Origin: Cotesia glomerata | Lineage: Eukaryota > Arthropoda > Insecta > Hymenoptera > Braconidae | DNA: 64,000 nt | Reading direction: 5' to 3' | Assembly: GCF_020080835.1 (NCBI RefSeq) | Contig: NW_025401775.1 | Span: 481,688 to 545,687, forward strand | Part shown: positions 48,301 through 60,244 of the stretch, one piece after another | Position numbering within the stretch: the stretch's first letter is position 1 | Layout of the letters: each line of letters starts with the position of its first letter | Program-made: the position numbers and the translations under genes | Notes under the pieces: model-generated | Database searches by the model: none | Told to the model about the DNA's origin: nothing | The model's input: the letters and a program-made list of their open reading frames with translations, nothing else

Positions 48301-49002
48301 GTCTTCAATTTTATTGAGTCTGTTGCTGGTATCGTCGGTGTATGTGTTGTTGCCAGAAATCTTTATTTTCAGTTGATTTTTGACTGATTTTATCTCCGCT
48401 TCTAATTCTGATTGTTTGCTCTCAATTTTTTCCCAACGTGACACCCAAGACTTTTCTAAATTGTTGATATCGGTTCTCAAATTTTCAATTGCTTCTGAGT
48501 TGTCTTTATTACTTTCTTTGATTTGATTCTCTATTTTTTTTCGGTTGTCAGTTGCTTCACTTCTCAAGTTTTCCAGTTGCTCGGAGAGTTTAGCTAGTAT
48601 AGTTGCCGTTTCAGAATTCATATCAGCTAGATTACTGGACAGATCTGTAACAGAATTAGAGTTAGTTGGAGAAGAGGTTTTTGGGTGAAAATTGTTATTT
48701 TGTGCCGTTTCTGTTAACTGGGATCGTTCTATCGTACTGAACTTCTTAAAGGCTTGATAATTGAGATCTATTTCTGTTAGCGAGTCTTCGAGGTTTTGTG
48801 TTTCTTCACGTTTACGTTTCAGTTTGAGAAGTTCAGGGATGGTGCAGACTGATCCTGCTCTTTCTCTTGTAAAAGTTAAAGCTTTAAGTGGTCGACCAAG
48901 TTTTTGTTTTTGTTTATCGCACTCTTCACTATCGGCTGAGCTTTTAGTGAGTTTTACTGACTGGCTAGAGATGTCATTAGAGAGCGTATTTTCACTATTC
49001 AT
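48259..49002 (-). CDS. ORF1 of the deletion derivative (coiled-coil)
   Basis: ATG at 49000-49002 gives about 247 residues. The N-terminus is Ser/Lys-rich with an RPLKAL motif. The C-terminal 120 residues form a continuous heptad-rich coiled coil (ILAKLSEQLENLRSEATDN onward). There is no zinc knuckle. The frame is intact although the rest of the element is deleted, which suggests it may still be translated. The family is not identified beyond a non-LTR ORF1-like protein. Confidence 0.6.
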   Translation of the reverse strand: MNSENTLSNDISSQSVKLTKSSADSEECDKQKQKLGRPLKALTFTRERAGSVCTIPELLKLKRKREETQNLEDSLTEIDLNYQAFKKFSTIERSQLTETAQNNNFHPKTSSPTNSNSVTDLSSNLADMNSETATILAKLSEQLENLRSEATDNRKKIENQIKESNKDNSEAIENLRTDINNLEKSWVSRWEKIESKQSELEAEIKSVKNQLKIKISGNNTYTDDTSNRLNKIEDFIQKQKKSSKHCF

Positions 49003-49226
49003 CGTTTTAACCTTTAATTTCCAGACGCTAACTTCATCTGATCTTAAGGCACTTATTCTCTGGCCCACAGCACTTTATTATATCACTAAAATTTCCAGGG
49101 TTTTCACTTTTGCACTCAGTATATTTAAATTAATTAAGCACTTGATAAATTTTGTTTTATTTCGTTAAAATGACAGAGCGTTATTTATGTACGTGTTATC
49201 AGCATGATGCGATCGTAGCGCCCCCT

Positions 49227-49242
49227 AATAATAATAATAATA
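49227..49242. repeat. Short (TAA)n between two minus-strand elements
   Basis: About five TAA units. On the minus strand they form the 3' tail of the CR1/Jockey-like element and touch the 5' end of the deletion derivative. Confidence 0.85.
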
Positions 49243-49306
49243 ATTTCTTTATTTATTAGCATAATGCTATTTATAAACCATCATACATTATTATGACATA
49301 GTAAGT

Positions 49307-52126
49307 TTAAAGATAAATTTCCTTGATATAATTTCTTAAATCAATTTTAAAAATTTTTATCCTATTTTCGTTTTTAATATAACTTAGAAGACCATTGTAC
49401 CATTTAAATCCGCGGTAAACTAAACATTTTTTCGCTGAGTGCGTTCTTGTGCGCTTAATTCTGAATTCATTGCTCTGTCGCGTTTTATGATCATGTCTAT
49501 TACCAACTAAAACAACTTTATTTTCTAAACATGGTGGTGCCATTCCTAATATCTTTTTTTTAATTAATATACAGCATTTATACATCATTATCTGTTCTAT
49601 ACTCATCCATCCTAAAGTTTCCAGCATCTTTTTTATATTTGTGTAATTATTGACCCCTAAGACTATTCGCATTGCTCTATTCTGTATGCGTTGAAGTGTC
49701 ACTACTTGTTGTTGATTATAATTCATCATTAAGCTCGCGCAATAATCAAAGTGAGGTCCAATTATTGATTTATATATAGTATTTTTTGTCCAACAACTTA
49801 CCGACTTATTTAATCAATAAATTACATTAAGTTTTTTAGCTACTTTCTTTCCCGTTTCAATTAAATGTTTTTTAAACGTTAAATTATTATCTATTACTAT
49901 CCCTTAATATTTCGTCTCTTTTACCTCATTGATACACTCATTATTTATTTTAATCTTACAATCGCCTAACTTATATTTTTTTCTTGAATCATGTAATAAC
50001 ATAAATACAGTTTTTTTTACATTTATTTTCAGTTGATATTCTTTTAGCCAATCTGTAAGCGTTACTAAGCACTTATTAATCTTACATTCAATTTCTTCTT
50101 TATCTTTACTTGAATAATACAATTTCATATCGTCCGCAAAAAGTCGACAAACTATACCGTGGTCTTTCATTAAATTAATTATTTCATTTATATATATTAT
50201 AAATAATAATGGACCCAGCTTAGATCCTTGAGGTACTCCGTGTTCAACAATTTTTTCTTCAGATAGACAATCATTAAATTTGACAACTTGTTTTCTATTA
50301 TCTAAATAAGACTTAAACTAATCTAATACAGTGCCTGCTATACCTAACTTGCTTAAAATTGACAATAACTTGATTCTACTTATCGTTTCAAATGCTCTTG
50401 CGAAGTCGATAAAAACGACTCCTACACATAATCCATTATCAATATCCTGTCTCCAGTCTATCAAAGAGCACTGTATGGCTGTTTCACATGAGTGCTCCTT
50501 TCTGAAACCAGATTGTTCCTCATTCAATATTTTATTATTATCAAAAAATTTATCTAACTGTGATTTTACAATACTTTCTAGAACTTGTTCAATTACAGGT
50601 AATGTATTAATCGGTCTGAAGTCTGTTATTTTTATACTTTCTTTAATTTTTTGTATTGGAACTATCTTAGAAACTTTTAAATTATCAGGTACAATCCCAT
50701 TTTCAAGTGATCTATTCATAATATTTAGTATTATATTTCTATCAAAATTCCATAAATGTTTTATAATTACAGAATTAACATCATTATTATATCCTTTTTT
50801 GTCATCCAAGCTCTTTATAATCTTATCTAAGTCATTTTCTTTAATTCTATCAAATTTTTCCCACTTCTGATTATTAATATTATCACTAATTATAGTATTT
50901 GCTGTATCACATCCGATCTCATTAACGATTTTATTAATACTGTTAACAAAGTAATGGTTAAATTCATTGGAAATTATTAAATTATTGTTTAGAATTTGAT
51001 TATCTAACTCAATACTATCGATAGTATTTTGAGCTTTCTTATTTCCTATCAGTTCTTTTAATTTTCTCCAAAGAATTTCACCATTACGTTTATTCGCATC
51101 TATATTTTTATCATTATACTGTCTTTTACAATTTCTTATTTCTTCCACAATATTATTTCTTAGTCTTTTATAATTATTAATATCTTTCTCATTCCCCGAA
51201 TTCTTAGATACAAAAAATAATCGATCTCGCTCTTTCATTTTTATACATAAATCTTTTGTAATCCATTTTTTATGATTATATTTCAGCTTGATTATTTTGT
51301 CTACTTTTGGTACTACTGAGTTCAGTGCTTCGGACACGCTACAGTTAAATTCATCGATAACTACATCTAAATTATCATTTAAATCTACCTTAAATTTATC
51401 AGCAAAGATATCACAAAATAAGATCTGATTAAATTCGTTGAAGTTTCTTTTTTTAACAACTTTGAGATTTTCATTCTGTTCAAATTCAAAATCAGAATGT
51501 ATAATAATTATGTTATGGTCTGATATTCTTGGAGTACACAGCACCTCAATAAATAAATCCACATTTGAAAAAACTAAATCGATTATAGTGTCCGACATCA
51601 GTGTTGATCTTGTCGTCACATTAACCAATTGATTGAGCCCAAGCATTGCACATTCATTGACAAGATTACGTGCATAACGGTCTTTATCATTGCCAACGTC
51701 TAAATTAAAATCACCTACTATAATAAGTTTTCCCTTATCAACGTAACCTTCAAATAATTCGACTATAGTTTCTTTAAACTTACTTACTCGACTATTAGGT
51801 GATCTATATACATTAGCAATGATAAAACCATCACTCCCACCAATTTGCACCATATTTATCCAAGTTATATCACAGATCTCAGAACTATTGAGCAATACCT
51901 TAAATTTAAAATTATTATTAATGTACGTAATTACACCACCTGTACGATTGTTTTCAGTGTTCGTGCGCACATGTCGATAATTATTAATACTGATTTCATG
52001 ATCAAGTACATCTGAAGCAGTATGAGTTTCTGTCAGACAAATTAAGTCAGGCTTAACATTACATATCCAGTTTTCAAAAATGTCTTTATGTCTCATTAAA
52101 CCATTAATATTTAATGCTACAATCAC
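49307..52126 (-). pseudogene. ORF2 (APE endonuclease + RT), three nonsense codons
   Basis: Endonuclease motifs are complete: LNINGLMRHK, LTETH, VGDFNLDV, DTIIDLVFSN and SDHNIII. RT motifs: LDDKKGYNNDVN, SGFRKEHSCETAI, VVFIDFARAFETIS, VPQGSKLGPLLF and catalytic FADD. C-terminal region: LQRIQNRAMRIVLG, typical of Jockey/CR1. In the same frame are stops at 50318-50320 (TAG), 49904-49906 (TAA) and about 49814 (TGA), each one substitution from a sense codon that fits the family. Confidence 0.86.
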
Positions 52127-52174
52127 AAAAGACCTTTTATTAATTGTTATTTGATCCTCGTTTTGAAGTAATTG

Positions 52175-53463
52175 TTAATATTTATAGTTAATATTTTTTT
52201 GTGCTCTGTTTACTGCTCTTTTGTAACACTCACACTCAAGATCGTTTGCGCAGTGATCTGTTTTTATTCCGTCTAACTTAAAATCCTTTATCATTTTCAC
52301 ATAATTAACACACTTTATTATTTCTTCTTGACAGTCTTTCTCCAAGTGGTTACCAGAACATTTACGACATTTAGATTCATTTTTACAATCCTTGGCAAAA
52401 TGATTAAATCTCCAACATTTATAGCATCGTAGAACACTGACACAATCAAATACGCGGCATAAACTCCAATCCAGCTTAATTTTGATTTTCTCTAATAAAT
52501 ACTTGTGAGTATCTGGATCTACTTCCATAATAATAATTCCATTTTTATTTTTTCCCATCAATTTTTTTTTTATTATCATTTTTGTGGATCCATTTTTCTC
52601 TATTCCATTTTGCTTTTTAATCATTTCGATAATTTCACTTTCCTCATTATTTTCCTTTGTGTCAATATCTATATCAATGATTTTTATTTTTGGTGACTTT
52701 TTATCAGTTAATCTAATATTATAGTTTTGACCCATATTTTTTTTAAGTTCACTGGCCAATTTCTCACAATGTTTTTTCCCTGTACACCCAATCACTACTT
52801 TTCCCGCTTGAGTTTTTTTTAATTTGTCTCCACCAACTCCCAGTTTACCTATTTTTACTTTATTTTTTACCTCAGTGAATGTCATATCGCTGTTTTGTTT
52901 AGTTTTTGGCTCAATAATGACTGTCTCTGTACTCGAGCCCTTAACGACATCTGAATAATTAAACTGTTTTTTTTTTTATTTTCCACATGCTCAATTTTAC
53001 CATCACTATTTCCACTAGTTAATTTTTTGAACTCATCTATAACAATCTCACGTACCGCTTTCACCAAGTCATCTTTAAAGTCTAAAAAGATCTCTGTGGC
53101 AATGTTTTTGATTTCATTTTTTAACTCAACCACATTGACTCCAATTTCCTCGACTCTATCAACTAACATGTCCACTTTATCTGCAATGTCACTAACATCA
53201 GGTTCCTCGTCATATCTTTTCCTCTTTTTTCTCGATATCGAAGAAGCAGAGGATGCAACACTGGCATTATCTGGTATTTCATGTCCAGCACATTCAGTTA
53301 GCTCACCTACTTCATTTGCATATTTATGATTTTTTAACAAACAAGCTTTATGAAACAACTGGCCACATCCACTACACTGATTTGCAGCTCTTAAATTAGT
53401 TTGCTTACAGTAAGCATATGTGTGCCTCGTGGGTGTTACTAAATTGGCTCCATCTATATTCAT
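52175..53463 (-). pseudogene. ORF1 with PHD-like finger and zinc knuckles, one frameshift
   Basis: ATG at 53461-53463. The N-terminal Cys/His cluster (CKQTN...CSGCGQLFHKACLL) resembles the PHD/esterase-type finger of some Jockey/CR1 ORF1 proteins. A coiled-coil segment follows. Near 52970 a poly-A run on the coding strand has changed length, shifting the frame. The second half (52175-52960) contains an RRM-like region and knuckles CYKCWRFNHFAKDC and CRKCSGNHLEKDC. Confidence 0.75.
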
Positions 53464-53560
53464 TATTTCTCACTAACCTTTACCAACTAGATTGGTAGCT
53501 ATTGAATTACTAAAGAGAACGCCAAAAGCGCCTCTATATTGAAAATTTTAAACTGTTTTT

Positions 53561-54800
53561 TCCACTAGCAATTACAGAAAACCAGCTAACCATAAAATTG
53601 TAAACAGAAAATTTAATTCTTTGATATTAAAAGAGCGTATATAGTGTTCTTCATTTATCGATTTTGAGGGTATTTTTCAAAGTCGTTGATTGGGGCTTCA
53701 CGTGAATAAAAAGCTACGAAACTTGGCAAAAATATTCAGAATATCATTACGAAGAATATGAAACTTCCTATTTTTACTAAAAAAAATATTAAAAATACTA
53801 TTAATTATTTTAAAATTCGGCGGTTTATAGTAGGTTATGGTTGAATATTAAAAAAAATTAAAATAAAATTTTTTGCAGCACTTTTCAGAAAAATAATTAC
53901 CGTTATGTTCTAGATAAACATCTAATGAATTGATTTTTATATGCCATTTGGTAATTTCTAATCACATAAACTCAATCAATTCATTTAAAAAAAAAAAATT
54001 CAATAATTATTAAAATTATTTGAAATGTCAACAAAAACATCTGTCATGTTATTTTTAATCATGCCACTAGATGGTGGTAAATGTAAATGGAAAACTGAAA
54101 TTGATTGATTTCTATACTGTAAGATGGCACTTATATTGTGAATTTAGCTTTTGTCTTCTAAGTACGGTTTTGTATTGGAAAAAGTGAAGACAAAGCGAGC
54201 AAGACTTGTTCGCTTTGAATTTACTTTGTGTGGTAGCTCAATACATCTATTTGATTCATTGATTGTGAACTAGACCATACAACTGAGGTTATTGATACAA
54301 TATTATTATTTTTAATATTAATAATAATTAAATTTATATCAATTTAATCATATATAATAATAATTGTGATAATAATAATTTCTTGAGGATTAAAACTTTT
54401 TTTGAGTTTTATTTAAGCTCATAAAAAAATTCAAAATTTAAAAAAATAAATTAAAATTTAAGAAAAAATCGAACTGTTGAAAAAATTTAATTTTTCAAAA
54501 AAATTCAAGATTTACATTATCATAAAAATCATTTTTTTTAAATCCTAAGACTTCGAAAAATTTATAATCTTCGAAAAAAAAAAAAAAAATAAGAAAAACG
54601 ACTGACCCTAAAAGTCATGCCTGTAATTACCGGCAAACTCTATACCTAAGCGCTCAAAAATATAATTTTTGTGTTTTTTTGAGCTCTTCAAGCTCAAAGA
54701 GATATCCGTTTAAAAGTTATTTGAAAAAAAAACCACGTTAAAAATTTTTTTTTCTTTTATTTTTGAAATTTCCCGAGTTAGAATTTGAAAAAAATTAAAA
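53561..54800. other. AT-rich spacer with dispersed-repeat fragment
   Basis: No gene. Bases 54590-54760 match the hairpin-ended repeat family (ACTGACCCTAAAAGTCATGC, then GAGCTCTTCAAGCTCAAA). Long A/T homopolymers dominate elsewhere. Confidence 0.4.
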
Positions 54801-54839
54801 ATGCGAATCTTTAAAAATATTTTCCGTATTATAATTACT

Positions 54840-57110
54840 TTTTTTAGATAATATAAACAATTAACAGGTATCAACAAATTCAGTGTCATACATATGCGAC
54901 ACTCAACTTAAAATACTTAAAACTCTTTTTTACACTATTATAACACTAAAATTATTATGGAAAAAGTTATTTTAAGAATTCTCCAAGTTTAAATTAAAAA
55001 AAAAAATTAAGATTACAAATCTTCTAGCATATTCTGCGAATAATAATTAAATTTTTTAGATAATATAAATAATCGAGAGATAACAGGTGATTTCATATCT
55101 TACATATATGACACTGCAGTTTATAAACTTAGAACAATTCTTTACGATATTATAACAATTGATTTATTCAAAAAATTCTACAAATGTACATTAAAAAAAT
55201 AAAAAAGTGCAAATTTTTTAAAACAATTATTGTTTATCATGATTGATTTGTTGAACGAATCCAAACTATTAACAGATATCATATGATTATTTATCATACA
55301 CATCTAACACGGCCATTGTCAGACTTAATATTATTTTTTACACGTTTAAAACAATTAATATATTATTAAATTAAATCAATTTTAGAATTTTCACAACTGT
55401 AAATTAAAAAAATTACGAATGCAAATTTTCAGAAACATTTTTTCTTATCGTTATTAATTTATGAATAAATCAAAATAATGAACAGATATCAGGTATTTCC
55501 CTATCACACATTTATAACACTGCACTTGACCGACGTAGAAGAATTCTTTATGCTTTTATAACAATTGAATTATTCAAAAAATTGAACAAATGTACATAAA
55601 GAAGAAAATTTTCAAATTTTATTTTAACAATTATTGTTCATCATGATTGATTTGTTGAACGAATCCAAACTATTAACAGATATATGATTATTTATCATAC
55701 ACATCTAACACGGCCATTGTCAGACTTAATATAATTTCTTACACGTTTAAAACAATTAAATTATTATTACAATAAATCAATTTTAGAATTTTCACAACTG
55801 TAAATTGAAAAAATTACGAGTGCAAATTTTTAGAAACAATTTTTCTTATTGTTATTAATTTATGAATAAATCAAAATAATAAACAGATATCAGTTATTTC
55901 GCTATCATACATTTATAACACTGCACTTGACAGACTTAGAAGTATTCTTTATGCTTTTATAACAATTAAATTATTTAAAAAATTTCACAAACGTACATTA
56001 CAAAAATTGAGAGTGCAAACTTTTTTAAAACAATTTTTGTTTATCATAATTAATTTATTGAAAGAATTTAAACTTTTAACAGATATCAACTCATTCTTTA
56101 TCATACATATTTAACACTGCAATTGTCAGACTTAAAATAATTTTTTACACTTTTAAAATAATTAAATTATTATTACAATTTTAGAATTTTCACAACTGTA
56201 AATTGAAAAAATTACGAGTGCAAATTTTTAGAAACATTTTTTTTTATTGTTATTAATTTATGAATAAATCAAAACAATGAACAGATATCAGGTAATTCCC
56301 AATCATACATTTATAACACTGCATTTGACAGTCTTAAAAGAATTATTTAAAATTTACAATTATATTCAAAAAATTTTACAAATGTACATAAAAATAATTA
56401 AGATTGCAAATTTTTTTAAAACAATTTTTGTTTATCATAATTAATTTTTTAAACGAATTTGAACCATGACCATATATCAACTGATTTTTATCATACATAT
56501 ATAACGCCGCAATTGGCAGACTTAGAACAATTCTCTGCACTTTTATAATAATTAAATTATTTAAAAAGTTTCACAAATGCACATTAAGAAAATTAAGAGT
56601 GCGATTTTTTTTTAACATTTTTTGTTTAACATAATGAATTAGTTGAACGCATTCAAACAATTAATCGATATTACCTCATTCATTATCAAACATATATCAT
56701 GCTACAATTCTCAGACGTAATATACAATTTTTTACACTTTTTTAACTATGAAATTTTAAATAAAATCGATTTAAAAATTATTACAACTGTAAATTTAAAA
56801 AATTAAGAGTGCGAATTTTTAAAAATATTTTTTTTTTATCATTATTAATTTATGAACAAATTTAAACAAAGAACAGTTATCAGCTGATTCCGTATCATAC
56901 ATATATGATACGAAATTTAACAGACTTAAAACAATTTTTTATACTTTGTTAACTATCAAGATTTATTCAATAAAGTTCACTTGTGTAAATTAAATTGACA
57001 TTAAAAGTCCAAATTTTTGGAGAGATACTTTTCTTAACATTTTTAATTGAAAAAATTTCAATATTTAACAGACGTCAACTGATCTTTACTGTCAAGTGTA
57101 ATCAGAGGAT
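54840..57110. repeat. Satellite-like array, about twelve ~200-bp units
   Basis: A landmark of the form AACAGATATCA...ATCATACAT(A/T)TATAACACTGCA recurs near 54870, 55080, 55270, 55476, 55672, 55880, 56083, 56278, 56468, 56662, 56870 and 57068, about every 200 bp. Alternate units are more alike (55270 with 55672; 55476 with 55880 and 56278), indicating a 400-bp dimeric higher-order unit. Each unit also carries CACAA(C/A)TGTA(A/C)AT and GATTGATTTGTTGAACGAAT-type segments. Non-coding. Confidence 0.82.
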
Positions 57111-60100
57111 ACTTATTGGCTACAGTTTATGTAAAATATATTTTTGTACACTTTGGCGGGTATAAGTGTAGGCTATGAAATATCTTTGCTTCATAGTAGC
57201 TTCCCATTCATTGAGAAGAGTTACTGTACATTTATTTTTATACGGTCTGTCGCACTGATTTTTCCCATCAAAAATCTCAGGATCGAAATTTCGGTTTGCG
57301 TCCAATATTCTGTTTTTTTTTTCGTTACTGAATGATTGTTAGAAACTATTTTTAACATTATTTTTCAGATTCACCACTGGTTTTATGGCTATGAAATTGC
57401 GAGCTTTTAATTTGTGTGCTTCAAAATTGTTTCTGTTGTTTCCTGTGCGTGAGCCCAAACTTTAAGAAAAACTTTTTGACTATTTCGATGTTTACTAATA
57501 AATGTTAATACTTGATTATATTTTTCTCCGATAAAACACCAATATTTATCAGAACACTAATGCTCTTCATCATAACAACACTAACGCTCCAAAATGTCCA
57601 GCACAGATCATAATTGTTGAGTTATCTTGTAAAATTAATGCTATTGTTTAGCACTGTAAGTTAACAAATTGTTGCTATCGTTTTTTGTTACATCTTCAGC
57701 AACTTTGCGAATACTTTCGGGATCATAATAATTAAAAATTACTAATGCATCGACTTTGCTATGCTTAACTTAAGTAGTTGCAGTGTGTTGACAATCGACT
57801 ATAAATAAACTCCAATTTGATTGAAAACTTGAGCAAGTTCTCAACCTTATTGCAAAAACTAGAAATGAAAATTTTTATGTAAATCCTTCCATCATTGTGA
57901 ACACGATACATCTACAAAGAAAATAAAATAAATTATTATAGTTTAGGTATACTTTAAATGATTATAGGTTATGTATTTACTTACTCGAAGGTCAATTTAA
58001 AAAATTTTTCATTGAATAATTGTCTTAACGTTAACACTATTTTATTTTACTAAACAAATTATGGATGGCACAGGTACCTCTACCCTTCATAATAATGATA
58101 ATCACCAGTCCACCAATATTAAGGATAATAATGGAGTAAACAGTAAATAAATAAAAAGTGCGTACATAATAGTACCTTTACAGTACAGATACTTATACAC
58201 ACTCCATCATATATATGTTCAACAAGTTGAGTAACTTAAAAATAAGTTGTTGAACAAGTTGCAGTAATTTGAATTTCCTAGGACTTTTATTTTAGGCCGA
58301 ATGTTTACGTATCCGTATGTGTACGAATCTGTATGTAAATAGCTCCGTATTATACACGCGACATTTTCAAATGAAAATTTGAATTTCCAGGGGCTTTGTA
58401 GCGCTCCTTACACCGCACACCGTACCGTAGGTCATCAGTAGTACACACAGTCGTTGATTGATAATAAATGTCTAATTTGCACTGCATTACTTATGGAAAG
58501 ATAACCTGAGCAAGACCTGCGATATGTACTGGATCTGATAACTATTTTTCTATTGGAACTTCGCCAAGGATAATTAGGCTTCATCACTTGAAACTGGGTT
58601 ATCTTCATACTGCTCTGTCATCAGTCGATGTTTTTAAATATATATTTTTATATTTACAATATAAACAATATATGGAGCGTAGAAGTTACTTCTACCTTCT
58701 ACAAAACAATAACATTGTGTTTATATGAACGCATGCGCAAAAAGTGACAGGTTCAAACCTTATGGGTTATATTCATGCAAGCGTCCAGAATCTTATCGTA
58801 ATGACGTCATCACAATAATCTTTCGCCGGTGTAAATTATTTATTACGATTTTAAACTAAATAATAATAATATCACGTAAAAACAATTATTACTGGTCCCA
58901 TAATAAAGTGAGATGAAATGTATGTGAAATCAATTTATTCGTAATGTGATTGGTCGAAAATAAATATTCTCATTCTGATTGGTTGAAAGTGAATATAATA
59001 TACATAAACGACACATAAATATATCATGACAATAAATATGGCGCGCGAAAGTTTGAATTCTAGTGATAGTGAAAAAAGATAAAAATTTATTTAGCAGCTA
59101 TTTATTATTCAATTTTAATCATTTTTTTAACGAGTAAATTTGGCAAAAAATTGTTAAAAAATCGATTTGTAAAAATTTTTAAAAATTTAAAATGCAATTT
59201 TTTAAATGTTATTTTTCGGAAAAAATTTGTTTGTTAAAAAAAATTTAAAAATGAACTGCTAACTTTAACGTCATAAAAATAGAGACCGATATCCAAACGT
59301 TACATACGATAAAAAAAAATTAAAAAATGCAGATAATTGATGACATTAAAGTTAACAGTCACTTAACAACTTTTTAATTTTATTTAATCAAAAAATTTGT
59401 TACAAAATATTTTGTTTTTTAAAATTGCATTTTTTATTTTTTTAAATTTCTATATGTACGTTTTTTTTTCTATAATTTATCTGTTATAAAATTATTAAAT
59501 ATGTGCTAAATTAATTTTCATAGATAATTGAGAATCCAAATTCAGTTTTTTATTTACGCATAATTAATTCATTTAATAAAAATTTCAGTAGAGCAATTTC
59601 ATTTTCTGAAGGAGCATTCCAGGAGCATTTAATTGTTATTACTACCACTTGGTGGCAGGTCGATAGCCACTTTCTGGATGTGACGCATGCGTCGCAATTT
59701 AAATTTGCATTGATTTTTTATTGACTTTACTCTACATAAATCTTCATATTAATTCCTAAATTTCTATCTACTTCAATATAATAATTATATTTCAATATTT
59801 AGAAAAATTATAAAATAAAAAAAAATTTACGAGTCATTTAGGCACAATGAATCGTACTGTATATTTTTTGGTTGGATTTATAACAATAATTCGCCAATAA
59901 ACAAAACAACAATCGATGCGTTTTTTTTTTTTTTAATATAGGTATCTGCTTTCGCAGCGTTTCTTAGTTAACTCTTGACTTCCCCATAACCATAAATTAT
60001 TGGTTAGTTAATTAAATAGATTCATAAATTAAATAAATAAATAGAGAAAATGAATTAAATATAAAAAAAAATAATTAAATAATAGTTAATAATATAAATT

Positions 60101-60244
60101 AATTATCTGTTGATAAAATAATATTAGCAGCAATAATTAAAACTGTAATTAAAGTGTCCTGTAACAATAAAAAAGTTTTGTGCATTCAATACGTTTTACG
60201 AGTGTTCATATTTTTTTTATTGTGAGCTATTTTAAGCAATAAAC
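57111..60244. other. Spacer upstream of the right-hand gene, with a foldback element
   Basis: Mostly AT-rich. Some minus-strand stretches (57120-57305; about 57660-57770) have peptide-like composition but no start, splice sites or known motif, so they may be decayed exons. Bases 59160-59465 form a foldback: AACTGCTAACTTTAACGTCA is mirrored by TGACATTAAAGTTAACAGT, with matching AT-rich arms. CG-containing palindromes (GCATGCGC near 58732, GACGCATGCGTC near 59682) occur but I cannot assign a role. Confidence 0.4.
59160..59465. mobile_element. Foldback MITE-like element
   Basis: Arms of about 120 bp (59160-59276 and 59339-59465) are inverted copies with small changes around an approximately 60-bp centre. 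The clearest pairing is TAACTTTAACGTCAT with ATGACATTAAAGTTA. Confidence 0.6.

Larger units (their letters stand above)
47588..49226 (-). mobile_element. Internally deleted non-LTR retrotransposon (ORF1 joined to ORF2 tail)
   Basis: Complete 5' and 3' ends but only about 1.64 kb: a short 5' UTR, ORF1 (48259-49002), then directly the C-terminal part of ORF2 (47760-48300) and a 3' UTR ending in a (TTTAC)n tail. Endonuclease and RT are absent. The layout resembles non-autonomous derivatives such as mammalian HAL1, which would need RT in trans. The 5' end (GGGCGCTACGATCGC) abuts a (TAA)n run. Confidence 0.7.
49227..53560 (-). mobile_element. CR1/Jockey-like non-LTR retrotransposon, decayed
   Basis: Full-length layout on the minus strand: a short 5' UTR (to about 53560, starting near a GGCGCTTTTGGCG phrase), ORF1 (52175-53463, one frameshift), ORF2 (about 49307-52126, three nonsense codons) and a 3' UTR ending in (TTA)n. 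Codon use is strongly A/T-biased compared with the R1- and Dong-like elements next to it, suggesting longer adaptation to this AT-rich genome or a different source. Confidence 0.85.

Noticed and set aside
54840..57110. CRISPR-like array
   Set aside because: Units are 200 bp and diverged throughout, with no short identical repeats and unique spacers; the sequence is eukaryotic.
57120..57335. Possible small exon on the minus strand
   Set aside because: Peptide-like composition but flanked by stops with no ATG in context, no clear acceptor or donor, and no partner exon found.
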